Source: Actinomycetes bacterium
GTDB taxonomy: Bacteria; Actinomycetota; Acidimicrobiia; IMCC26256; JANYLB01
Length of the DNA stretch: 64,000 nucleotides
Direction of reading: 5' to 3'
NCBI GenBank assembly: GCA_025363815.1
Contig: JANYLB010000060.1
Span: 1 to 64,000, forward strand
This document shows positions 17,676 to 25,690 of the stretch, in pieces (within the stretch, counting starts at the first letter, position 1; every line of letters begins with the position of its first letter). A model generated the notes under the pieces. That model saw only the letters and a list, made by a program, of their open reading frames with translations. It had not been told where the DNA came from and did not search any database. A program made the translations under genes and the position numbers.

Positions 17676-19033
17676 GGGAGCGCCACCTCGCCCCGCCGCC
17701 GCGCTCGCCACCCGATGGCGACGAGAGCCATCAACGCGCCTACGAAGGCGAGGCCGTAGAGCGCCAGCACAATTCCCACGCGAGCCGGCGCGGCACGGGC
17801 CGCCGGCTCACCGGAACCGATCACCTCAGCAGGCCTGGGAGCATGCCCGAACGCGAACGCCGATGCGAGGCTGGCAGCCGGCGATTCGCCTGCGCCCAGC
17901 GGAGGAAGGTTCCAGTTCTCTTCGATGAACTTCGGGATCGAGGTGGTCTCGAGCTGGGTGTGATCGACGACGCCCTTACGGGCATACGCGCTCACGAGGA
18001 GCGTCGGGACGCGAAAGCCGCTCGTGGCGGCGGCGGTCGCTACTGGATTCACATGGTCGTAGTAGCCGCCCCAGCCGTCGTAGGTCACCGCGAACGCGCT
18101 CGTCGGCCACGACCGGCTGGCCACCAGCGCGCCGATCAGGCCTTGCACGAAACGCTCGCCCGAGACGACGTTCGTCGGTGAGCGTTCACTCGGGCCCGAC
18201 GGGACGATGTACGAGACGGCCGGCAGCTTCCCGCTTTGCAGGTCTTCGAAGTACTGCGACACCGGCACGATGTGGGCGAACAGTGCAGGATCGTCGATGT
18301 AGCGCGCGTAGGCGAGGAGCGGAACTCTCACGACCTGCGCGCGGCGCGCCGCGCCCGGTCCCCGGCGAAACGTCACCTTCGGGTCGTAGTTCTGCACGTA
18401 GAACTTCCAGCTGACTCCCGCCGCCTGAAGCCGATCGAAGATCGTCGGAAGGTCGCCGAACCCTCCGGCGGGAATCGACTCACGCGTCCCCACCGCCGAG
18501 CTGCCGGTTATCCACGAGAGGTGAGTCGCGAGGTTGCCGCCGGGGGCAGAGGCGAAGAACCGATCGAAGAGAACGAACTGGTCGGCAACGTTCCAGTAGA
18601 ACGAGAGGCTCGACCGGTCGTAAAAGCCCATCGTCTGCTCGTCGGTCACTCCGTTGCGGCTCTGCGCCCGGACGAAACCGTTCATCGCCCCGTTGGCAGA
18701 GGCCGTGGCCTGAGCTGCGGCGCCGTGCTGGAGGTCGCGCAGCGGACGGGACTTCAGCGAGAAAGGCTGGACGCAGGGCGTCGGGGCCGACACGCTCACC
18801 GGCATGCACACCTTGGCCGGTGTGCCGTCTGCTCCGGGATAGGTGCCGAAGTAGTTGTCGAAGCTGTGGCCCTCTTGCATGACGGTCACAACGTGTTCAA
18901 TCGGGGTGCGCGGATTCCCGAGTGACGGGCCGCTCGCACCGGCGGCAGGAGTGAGCGCAACCCCAAGAACACCAACAACAACGAGGCACATCGCGGCGGA
19001 CGCGACACCGACGTCCCGCCATACCTGCTTCAC
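17672..19033 (-). CDS. Exported phosphoesterase-family protein (PLC/acid phosphatase-like), altered active site
   Basis: 453 residues. Signal peptide (15-32), then the opening of the phospholipase C/AcpA family: EHVVTVMQEGHSFDNYFGTY. The family normally has MQENHSFD; here the metal-ligand Asn is Gly55. Later TYDGWGGYYDHVNP replaces the usual TYDEWGGFYDHV, so the second acidic ligand is Gly320. The nucleophile loop (usually GPT.PN) reads APGGNLATH. Fold conserved, catalysis doubtful. The C-terminus has a transmembrane helix (ARVGIVLALYGLAFVGALMA) and RARRRGE. It may act as a binding protein for phospho-glycans or use different chemistry. Overlaps its neighbours by 4 bases on both sides. Confidence 0.85.
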   Translation of the reverse strand: MKQVWRDVGVASAAMCLVVVGVLGVALTPAAGASGPSLGNPRTPIEHVVTVMQEGHSFDNYFGTYPGADGTPAKVCMPVSVSAPTPCVQPFSLKSRPLRDLQHGAAAQATASANGAMNGFVRAQSRNGVTDEQTMGFYDRSSLSFYWNVADQFVLFDRFFASAPGGNLATHLSWITGSSAVGTRESIPAGGFGDLPTIFDRLQAAGVSWKFYVQNYDPKVTFRRGPGAARRAQVVRVPLLAYARYIDDPALFAHIVPVSQYFEDLQSGKLPAVSYIVPSGPSERSPTNVVSGERFVQGLIGALVASRSWPTSAFAVTYDGWGGYYDHVNPVATAAATSGFRVPTLLVSAYARKGVVDHTQLETTSIPKFIEENWNLPPLGAGESPAASLASAFAFGHAPRPAEVIGSGEPAARAAPARVGIVLALYGLAFVGALMALVAIGWRARRRGEVALP

Positions 19034-21237
19034 GGACGAACCTCGTAGACGGTGACGGCAGGTTGGCGGCCGACGAGCTCTCGGTGCACGACCCGGCCGT
19101 GGTAACGCCGCGCGAGATCGAGCAGCTTCGCCGAGAAGGTCGGTGTACGGCCGGCCGAGTTCGCGTCCCAGACGACGTATTGGATCTCACCGCTACGCAA
19201 GCGGAGATCGGCGTTGCCTACCGGTTCGTAGACCGGATTGCGATGCAGCGGGTTCGAGCTGACCGACAGGCCGAGCGAAGTGCGCCCACCGAAGTACCGA
19301 ATCACGTTCGACATCGAGGGTCCGATGGTGAGCACCTTTGCGCCAAGCGGGGTGTGCACGCCGATCCATCTGCCGGCCTCCCGGCCCCCGGCTACACCAC
19401 CGGAACCCGCGTCTGAGGTGGGATTCGTCGGCGGTTGGATGGCCGTCCACGTCGGCACCACCAGGGTCAGGGCAACCACGACCATCACGACACCAGTGGC
19501 GATCCGGGTCGGCACCTGCCAGCCGCCGACGCTGAACCAGCCCTTCACTGGGAGTGCGGCGAGCGCGCGACCGGCGAGGATCGCGAACGGGGGGGCGAGC
19601 GGCAGAAGATACTGAAAGCCCTTCACCGGCCACAGCATGAAGAACACCAGCGGGACGACGATCCAGCAAAGGAGCAACGTCTCTCGCCACGTCCGGTCGC
19701 GGCGAAGCACCCATAGACCGATGAGTGCGACGACGACGACGCCGATACCGAGCGCCTGGGGCACATGGCCGAAGTAGTACGTGAGCGTGTGGTTCGGCCG
19801 CCGAAGGAGCTGCCAGAGGAAGAACTGCTCCCCCGTCTTGGCGCGCTTGCCGACCAGCACGGCGAGGGGAAACACCACGACGAACCCCATCAGAATGAAG
19901 ATCGACGCGACCACATCGCGATAGCGCACCCGCAAGCGCGGCGTGAGCACGACGAACGCGTACATCGCGACCGCAAGCAGGATCCCCGTCTCCTTGGCGA
20001 GGAACGTGAGCCCGAGCGCGACCGTCGCACCGAAGAACCAGGCGACCCGGCGCGATTCGGCGAACCGAGCGAGGAGACCGAGCGCGAGGGTCGCGAAGAA
20101 GACCATCGGCCCGTCGAGCAAAACCTGGCGGTTGACTACCACCATGTACGGCATGGCGGCGAGGATCGCCGCCGCGATCAACCCGGCGCGGCGGCCGTAC
20201 ATCGACTTCGCAGCCCAGTAGCCGACAACGATGGTCCCGAGCCCGAACCCGACTGAAAGCAGCCGTGCGAGGAAGTCGCTCATGTGCACGCGATATATCA
20301 ACGAGAGCAGTCCCTGAAACAGCAACGGGTGAGCTCGGAACACCGAGAAGAGCTCCGAGAAGCTCGACTTCCCCGCCAACAGTGCCGCCTGAGACGAATA
20401 GACGACTTCGTCACTGTTGAACCCGACGCGATCGAGGTTCCACACCCGGACAGCGATGGCAACGACACCGATCGCGACCGGGGCCATCCATAGACGGAGG
20501 TACCGGCCTCGCGATGGCTCGGTGTCGGCATCGTCGAGCGCGGTCGGCGGTGCCTCGATGGTTGCCGAGAGCGATGTAGGACCTGATGCCATCGTGACCA
20601 CTCGCGCCGGCGCAACCGGGCGGATCGGGAAGAATCGGCGCGGATGGGCAACGGGCTCTTCGCCTTCCACGACCATCTCCGCTCCGGGCACCGAGGCGAC
20701 CGCTACCTCCGCCGCGATGCTCACCCACGCTTCATCGGACTCTAGGCCACCCGATCCCGAGTGGTCGGCAGATCCGGATCGGGAAGCCCAGATCCAGTTG
20801 TCGGCAACGGCGAACCGCACGACAGTGAGGAGGCCGAGAGACACGAGGTTGCTCACTAGATAGTTGAAGCCGCCAACGCTGGTGAGGAGCACGAGCACCG
20901 GCCCGCGGAGCAGCAGTGCAGCATTGTTGACCATGTAGAAGAGGAGAAGCCGACGAGCTCCCGAGCGTTTCGCGTCGGTCGAGCGGAAGGCCCAGAGCTC
21001 CACCAGCGAGAAGTTCCACAGCGTCGACACCTGCGTCGCCGCGACCGCTCCGGCCAGGTAGTTGATGCCGAACGTCGAGACGAAGACTGCCAGTGCAATC
21101 TCGTTGACGACAAAGCCCGATGCCCCGACTACGCCGAAGCGCGCGAACCGAACGACCCGCCCCCACGACCCCGAGCTGATCACACCTACTGGCGAATTCG
21201 GATCAGAAGCGGGGGCGGTGCTTCCCCCACTGTTCAC
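19030..21237 (-). CDS. GtrA flippase domain fused to a GT39-like (PMT/ArnT) glycosyltransferase
   Basis: 735 residues from GTG 21237, overlapping the upstream stop as GTGA. Residues 29-150 are a GtrA domain with four hydrophobic helices (RFARFGVVGASGFVVNEIAL; NFSLVELWAFRS), a family that moves polyprenyl-phosphate-linked sugars across the membrane. A polar linker (about 151-245) leads to a GT-C domain with about ten helices and the acidic motif FNSDEVVY (D276, E277) in the first outer loop, then HPLLFQGLL. GT39-type enzymes transfer a sugar from a polyprenyl-phosphate donor on the outer face. Fusing flippase and transferase in one chain is unusual. The donor-making domain is encoded just upstream. 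Confidence 0.87.
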   Translation of the reverse strand: MNSGGSTAPASDPNSPVGVISSGSWGRVVRFARFGVVGASGFVVNEIALAVFVSTFGINYLAGAVAATQVSTLWNFSLVELWAFRSTDAKRSGARRLLLFYMVNNAALLLRGPVLVLLTSVGGFNYLVSNLVSLGLLTVVRFAVADNWIWASRSGSADHSGSGGLESDEAWVSIAAEVAVASVPGAEMVVEGEEPVAHPRRFFPIRPVAPARVVTMASGPTSLSATIEAPPTALDDADTEPSRGRYLRLWMAPVAIGVVAIAVRVWNLDRVGFNSDEVVYSSQAALLAGKSSFSELFSVFRAHPLLFQGLLSLIYRVHMSDFLARLLSVGFGLGTIVVGYWAAKSMYGRRAGLIAAAILAAMPYMVVVNRQVLLDGPMVFFATLALGLLARFAESRRVAWFFGATVALGLTFLAKETGILLAVAMYAFVVLTPRLRVRYRDVVASIFILMGFVVVFPLAVLVGKRAKTGEQFFLWQLLRRPNHTLTYYFGHVPQALGIGVVVVALIGLWVLRRDRTWRETLLLCWIVVPLVFFMLWPVKGFQYLLPLAPPFAILAGRALAALPVKGWFSVGGWQVPTRIATGVVMVVVALTLVVPTWTAIQPPTNPTSDAGSGGVAGGREAGRWIGVHTPLGAKVLTIGPSMSNVIRYFGGRTSLGLSVSSNPLHRNPVYEPVGNADLRLRSGEIQYVVWDANSAGRTPTFSAKLLDLARRYHGRVVHRELVGRQPAVTVYEVRP

Positions 21238-23216
21238 GGAGCGACTCGCTCACTGTCTCCATGGTCGAGAACCGTCGACGCGACCGAGCCGATGACGAGA
21301 GACTGGTCGCCGAGCGCTGCACCCGTGCTCAGATCCTCGATCAACGCGGGAATGCGAGTCGCCCAGTCGAGACTCGTGCTCGAGAGCAGCGCCGACGGAA
21401 TGCCTTCGAATGCATCGCCGAGGATCCGACGCTCGATCTGGCGCAGGTCTTGCTCCGCCGCGCCGAGGAGGAAGTCTTCGATGCGGTGGTAAGGCGGGAA
21501 CCCGTAGGCGTCCTCGCAGTTCCCGAGCAGGATGTCGAGCGCGTCTTCTTCGGCCAGCCACTCGAATCCGTCGCCCGATCGCTGGATCACCATCAGCCCG
21601 GCCAGCTTCGCACCGCTGGCGATCTTCACGCCCGGAACCAGGCGCTCAACCGGGTACTTCGGTGGTGGGACGACCAGTTGGACGATCGTGTTGACGGTTG
21701 CGACAGGGAGCCCCGTACGTGCGAGCACGAACGCGAACCGACGACCCGAACGGGAATGGAGCCGGCTCTGCAACGGCAGAGTCGTCCGCTCCCGGCGGTT
21801 CAACCGCGGTCGCTTCACCGCGTGGAGCGTGTGGCTGCTGATGGTCAAGGGCTTCGGGTACGGAAGCACCTCTCCGTTCGGTCGGACGATCGTCAGATCG
21901 TCGGCGATGAACTCGTAGGGCTCGGCGTCGAGCAGCTTGAGCATGGTCGTCGTCTTGCCGGTGTCGGTTCGTGCCGTGACCATGAACGCGTCGGTACCCC
22001 GCACGACGCAGGCTCCGTGCGCGAGCGCGTATCCCCGCCGAGCGAACTCCCAGCGGAGGATGGGCTCGACCAGGTTCGTGTACAGCACGTGGGGTGAGTA
22101 CCGAAGCAACGGGGTGGCACGCACCTCGACGGTATCTCCGAGCAGGATGTCGGCCCCGAAGCTGAGGTTCCCTCCTCGCTCCGTGTACCGCAGGTGGCGG
22201 GTGAAGCCACCGGTCAGCGCCGGGGCAGTAGGCGGGAGCGCTCCGATCCGGACTCTGATGTCGGGCGCGCGATCAAGACTCGCGACCTTGAACGATTCCA
22301 GCTCGGGGAGCTTGCCTTCTGATTCGACGGCGATGATCCCGTGGATGTCGTATGACCGCACCGAACGCGCTGGGAGCCGGGGTCGCACCTCGAAGCGGAG
22401 CTTCGACAGGTGCCGCCCGTAGACCACGCCTTCGCGGGCTGATGCCTTGCTGGTACCGGCTTGACGGCGGCCGAATTCATAGGGGATCTCGGCGACCTTC
22501 AGCTCGGGCGCGCGCACCAGGATCTCGAGCAAGATCTTGAAACCGAGCGGACGGAGCTGCTCCGGGTCGACGCAGTCGCGTCGGAACATGAAAAACCCGC
22601 TCATCGGGTCGGTGAGCTCGCGCAGCCGGCGAGGGAACGCCGCCTTGGCCAGGCTCGCGGCCCCTCGCGAGATCAGGCCACGCGCGGGCTGGAGACCATC
22701 GGCTGCGCCGCCCGCCCGGTATCGGCTCCCAACAACCAGCCCTGCTCCAGACTTGCGGGCCTCCCGTAGGAGCTCGGGGACGACCTCGGCGGGATGTTGC
22801 AGATCGCCGTCCATCACGCACACCCACTCGCCCCGAGCGATCCGCAGCCCCTCGACGACCGCGCCTCCGAGCCCACCGGAACGCTCGTTCCGAGGGCGGT
22901 GGAGCAGTGATACGGCACACATCGGGTTCGAGTGTGACCGCACGAGCCCGTCAATCACGCCAGGGGTTCCGTCGTCGCTGTCGTCGACGAAGATCAGCTC
23001 GCTCTCGATGCCGGCGAGGGAGCGCCCCAGGCCTTCGACGAGAGCACCGACCGACTGCGCCTCATGTCGCGTCGGAACGATGACCGAAAGCACGACAGAC
23101 GATGGATCTCCGTCGCCCGGCTCGATGGCATCAACGCTGCCCATCGCCCTGTTCGCCCGCGCGGGGATATTTCCGAACGAAGACCCAGCCACTGTCGCCC
23201 CTTCCGTGGAGCACAA
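21234..23216 (-). CDS. GT2 polyprenyl-phosphate sugar synthase-like domain fused to an HPr-kinase-like P-loop domain
   Basis: 660 residues if TTG 23216 is used; ATG 23144 is an alternative 24 codons in. Residues 41-270 are a GT2 domain like dolichyl-phosphate mannose synthase: SVIVPTRHEAQSVGALVEGL, FVDDSDDGT, MDGDLQHP (136-141), GSRYRAGG and LTDPMSGFFMFRR. It lacks the C-terminal membrane helices of GtrB. Residues 280-640 hold an HprK-like domain with P-loop ARTDTGKT (415-422, first Gly replaced by Ala), FIADDLTIV (D439, D440) and LPYPKPLTIS. The first half should load a sugar on a polyprenyl phosphate at the inner face; the second may be a kinase with an unknown target. First gene of the operon. 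Confidence 0.85.
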   Translation of the reverse strand: MCSTEGATVAGSSFGNIPARANRAMGSVDAIEPGDGDPSSVVLSVIVPTRHEAQSVGALVEGLGRSLAGIESELIFVDDSDDGTPGVIDGLVRSHSNPMCAVSLLHRPRNERSGGLGGAVVEGLRIARGEWVCVMDGDLQHPAEVVPELLREARKSGAGLVVGSRYRAGGAADGLQPARGLISRGAASLAKAAFPRRLRELTDPMSGFFMFRRDCVDPEQLRPLGFKILLEILVRAPELKVAEIPYEFGRRQAGTSKASAREGVVYGRHLSKLRFEVRPRLPARSVRSYDIHGIIAVESEGKLPELESFKVASLDRAPDIRVRIGALPPTAPALTGGFTRHLRYTERGGNLSFGADILLGDTVEVRATPLLRYSPHVLYTNLVEPILRWEFARRGYALAHGACVVRGTDAFMVTARTDTGKTTTMLKLLDAEPYEFIADDLTIVRPNGEVLPYPKPLTISSHTLHAVKRPRLNRRERTTLPLQSRLHSRSGRRFAFVLARTGLPVATVNTIVQLVVPPPKYPVERLVPGVKIASGAKLAGLMVIQRSGDGFEWLAEEDALDILLGNCEDAYGFPPYHRIEDFLLGAAEQDLRQIERRILGDAFEGIPSALLSSTSLDWATRIPALIEDLSTGAALGDQSLVIGSVASTVLDHGDSERVAP

Positions 23217-23243
23217 ACAGGATGCGCTCGCCCAAGTGCGTTT

Positions 23244-23272
23244 AAGTTAACGTCTGCGCCTACAAGAGTCAA
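23244..23272 (-). promoter_or_regulatory. Promoter of the five-gene glycan operon
   Basis: On the minus strand TTGACT (23267-23272) and TAACTT (23244-23249) are 17 bases apart, close to the sigma-70 family consensus. Transcription would start near 23237, about 20 bases before the TTG start and about 93 before the alternative ATG at 23144. No other promoter of this quality is seen inside the operon, whose genes overlap. Confidence 0.65.
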
Positions 23273-23311
23273 CTACCAGGTGAAAGTTGGGGGTCGTGCT
23301 GCCGCTGTGAG

Positions 23312-23695
23312 TCAGTCTCCGGGGTAGGCGACCGCCGCCGCCGCCAGGAGCAAGATCAGATCATCGAACGTGCGGCGGCGATCGTCGTTCCACGAGGCGA
23401 GGTTCGAGGTCCCTGCGAGTTCACAGAGGTGGCTGCGGACGCGGGCGGCGCGGGCAAGCGAAGGCCCCTTGGGCCCAGGATCATCCGAGGATGACCCCAC
23501 CACGATGTCGATCGCCGCGGTGAGCGACAGTCGCGCGCGGTGCGTGTGACGACCTTGTACCCAGCCGCGCTCGTCGAGCGCGGCGCGGACCTCGTCGTAG
23601 ACCGTTGCCCTGCTGATGAGGCGCCCAGCACGAATGTCGTCCCTGCGCCACGGTGTCGGTTCGATCTCGAGGTCACCATCGCCCGAGGTTGGCAC
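23312..23695 (-). CDS. Small hypothetical protein, DUF6197-like
   Basis: 127 residues from GTG 23695 with CAGGGGG upstream. The C-terminal half has ASWNDDRRRTFDDLILLLAA, like the WND..R...EVI pattern of short actinobacterial proteins grouped as DUF6197, whose function is unknown. The N-terminal part (RATVYDEVRAALDERGWVQG) suits the same family. No signal peptide or membrane segment. It lies between the promoter of the glycan operon and uppS and has its own upstream inverted repeat at 23723-23738. Confidence 0.65.
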   Translation of the reverse strand: MPTSGDGDLEIEPTPWRRDDIRAGRLISRATVYDEVRAALDERGWVQGRHTHRARLSLTAAIDIVVGSSSDDPGPKGPSLARAARVRSHLCELAGTSNLASWNDDRRRTFDDLILLLAAAAVAYPGD

Positions 23696-23722
23696 ACGAA
23701 CCCCCTGCTGGGAGCGCCTTCA

Positions 23723-23738
23723 TGACAATCAACTGTCA
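23723..23738. promoter_or_regulatory. Inverted repeat TGACA-N6-TGTCA, possible operator
   Basis: A perfect 5-base inverted repeat with a 6-base spacer lies 28 bases before the GTG of the DUF6197-like gene. The minus strand also reads TTGACA here, which could be a -35 box, but no good -10 follows at 16-18 bases. It could bind a dimeric regulator; no regulator gene is adjacent. Confidence 0.3.
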
Positions 23739-23795
23739 ACCCTATTGGGTCCGCGGACAAGATCGGTACCGGGCAAACCGACGATAAGCCGCGCT

Positions 23796-24530
23796 TCACT
23801 CGCCTTCTTGGATCTCGCCGAACCGACGTTCACGGTGCTGGAACTCCCGGATCGCCGCGAACAGATTCTCGCGGCGGAAGTCGGGCCAGAGCACGTCGGT
23901 GAACACGAACTCCGAGTACGCGCTCTCCCAGAGCAGGTAGTTCGAGATCCGAAACTCCCCCGACGTCCGCACGACCAGATCAGGGTCGGGCATGTCGTGC
24001 GCGTAGAGGTGGCGCGCGATCGTGCGCTCGTCGATCTTGTCGGGCTTGAGCTTCCCTGCCGCGACCTCGGCCGCGATGGCCCTGGTCGCGTCCACCAGCT
24101 CGGCCCTGCCGCCATAGTTGAACGCGAACGTGAGCGTCATCCTCCGGTTTTGCGCGGTTAGCGCCTCGGTGTCTTCGATGTGGCGCACGACCCGCCGCGG
24201 CACCCTTCCGCTGCGACGACCGATGAACCGCACCCGGACCCCGCGCTCGTTCAGATCGTCACGGCGGCGAAGGAGAAGGCTCTCGTTGAACCGCATGAGG
24301 AACCGGACCTCGTCTAGCGGTCGGCGCCAGTTCTCGGTGGAGAACGCGTACACGGTCATCCACTGAAGACCGATCTCGAGGCCACCCTCGACGGCGTCAA
24401 AGAGTGCGTCCTCGCCGGCGGCGTGGCCTTCGGTGCGCTTCAGCCCTCTCCGCTTGGCCCAGCGTCCGTTACCGTCCATGACGATCGCAACGTGCTTGGG
24501 GATGCGCGACTGATCAATCTCCGGAACCAC
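23796..24530 (-). CDS. uppS: Isoprenyl transferase (undecaprenyl diphosphate synthase family)
   Basis: 244 residues. It condenses isopentenyl diphosphate onto an allylic diphosphate to form the long cis-polyprenyl carrier for cell wall and glycans. The motifs are all present: HVAIVMDGNGRWAKRRGL, GLQWMTVYAFSTENWRRP, TLTFAFNYGGRAEL, DLVVRTSGEFRISNYLLW and YSEFVFTDVLWPDF. The GTG start at 24530 gives the normal length. It lies at the end of the oxidase gene cluster and near the polyprenyl-dependent glycan operon, whose donor substrate it could supply. Confidence 0.95.
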   Translation of the reverse strand: MVPEIDQSRIPKHVAIVMDGNGRWAKRRGLKRTEGHAAGEDALFDAVEGGLEIGLQWMTVYAFSTENWRRPLDEVRFLMRFNESLLLRRRDDLNERGVRVRFIGRRSGRVPRRVVRHIEDTEALTAQNRRMTLTFAFNYGGRAELVDATRAIAAEVAAGKLKPDKIDERTIARHLYAHDMPDPDLVVRTSGEFRISNYLLWESAYSEFVFTDVLWPDFRRENLFAAIREFQHRERRFGEIQEGE

Positions 24531-24570
24531 GTCGGGTCACGCTAGCCAACCCGCGATCTTCGACCCGGTA

Positions 24571-24957
24571 TCACGTGATGGTGAGAGTGCCCTGCATCCC
24601 TGCGGCGCGGTGACCGGGAAGCGTGCAGTAGAAGGTGTACTTCCCCTTCTTCAGGTCAACCTTGGCGGAAGCGGTGTCGCCGGAACCGGGCGTCGACAAC
24701 TTGAAGCCGGACAGGCCCTCGATCACGAAGTCGTGACCACCCGAGGTGCTCTTCACGGTGATCCCGATGATGCCGGCAGGCGCGTTGGCGTTCTTGGGGG
24801 TGAAGGCGAAGTTCCGCGCCGCGAAGCTGAGCTGGGCGCCCGCAGGGCCCTTGGGCTCGGTGTAGCCGGACGAGCCGCCACTCCCGCCGCACGCGGCTAC
24901 ACCGACGACGAGGCAGAGGACGAGCGCGAGAGAGGCGATACCGCGATGACTGCGCAT
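24571..24957 (-). CDS. Cupredoxin-domain lipoprotein
   Basis: 128 residues. Lipoprotein signal with lipobox VAAC (Cys23), a short Gly/Ser spacer, then a plastocyanin-like fold. Likely type I copper ligands are His75 (SGGHDFVIE), Cys111, His116 and Met121 in YCTLPGHRAAGM. It should be anchored outside the cell membrane and carry electrons or copper. It follows the membrane-bound cupredoxin by one base and shares the loop GHRAAGM with it, so the two look like paralogues. Position in the ctaC-ctaG cluster suggests work with the oxidase. Confidence 0.87.
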   Translation of the reverse strand: MRSHRGIASLALVLCLVVGVAACGGSGGSSGYTEPKGPAGAQLSFAARNFAFTPKNANAPAGIIGITVKSTSGGHDFVIEGLSGFKLSTPGSGDTASAKVDLKKGKYTFYCTLPGHRAAGMQGTLTIT

Positions 24958-24958
24958 C

Positions 24959-25690
24959 TCAGCCCGCCGGGACGGTGGTCGAGGTCGAGGCGCCCGCGGC
25001 GGGAGCCGAGGCCGCGGTTACATGGATAGTGGCTTGCATCCCGGCGGCGCGGTGACCCGCGATGGAGCAGTAGACGATGTAGTCGGTACCGGCGACGAGC
25101 GGGACCTTGCCCGTCTTCGGCCCACCCGGGACGGCCAGATTGAAGTAGTTGAGCTTCGGGTCGGTGAACACGAGAGTGTGGGAACCGCCCTTGTCGACAT
25201 AATCGATCTGGTTTATCCCCGCGGGAACGGTGAACGCCGTCGCCTGGAACGAGAGAGTGGGCAACGCGTCGATCGCGAGCGTGTTCACCGGAGGGCCGGT
25301 CGGCGCCGCAGGCCCATTCGCCACCTTCTTCTCCTCACCGGACCCGAAGGTGATGAGTCCGGCCGAGAAGACCAGCACGAGGACCAGGGACAGACCGAGG
25401 ACGAGCGACGACGTGCGCACGTGGCGGGCCGCGGCGAGCGCCGCGGCGCCGATGAGAATCCCGAGGGTGATCACCGTTGCCACGATTACCGCGGCTGATT
25501 GCGTCTTTCCTCCGGCCAGGAAGAGGCGCGAGATGTTGAGCGCGACGAGGACGACCACAAAGATCGAGACGAGCGGCAGCAACAACGGCATGAGAAACCG
25601 GTTGCGCAGGTCGTCGCCGGTGCTCGGAGCGAGCGCCGCTCTCGGCCCGTCGGCCTCTGGGCTGTTCTGCTGCTCTTCGTCGGTGCTCAC
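24959..25690 (-). CDS. Membrane-anchored cupredoxin
   Basis: 243 residues from GTG 25690, overlapping the ctaG stop as GTGA. Three transmembrane helices (about 33-55, 65-88 and 94-116) precede an outward cupredoxin domain with His171 (KGGSHTLVF) and Cys208, His213, Met218 (YCSIAGHRAAGM). A Ser/Thr/Ala tail ends the chain. It may be an electron donor or copper carrier for the caa3 oxidase; no exact homologue of known function comes to mind. Its loop is nearly the same as in the lipoprotein cupredoxin just downstream. Confidence 0.85.
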   Translation of the reverse strand: MSTDEEQQNSPEADGPRAALAPSTGDDLRNRFLMPLLLPLVSIFVVVLVALNISRLFLAGGKTQSAAVIVATVITLGILIGAAALAAARHVRTSSLVLGLSLVLVLVFSAGLITFGSGEEKKVANGPAAPTGPPVNTLAIDALPTLSFQATAFTVPAGINQIDYVDKGGSHTLVFTDPKLNYFNLAVPGGPKTGKVPLVAGTDYIVYCSIAGHRAAGMQATIHVTAASAPAAGASTSTTVPAG

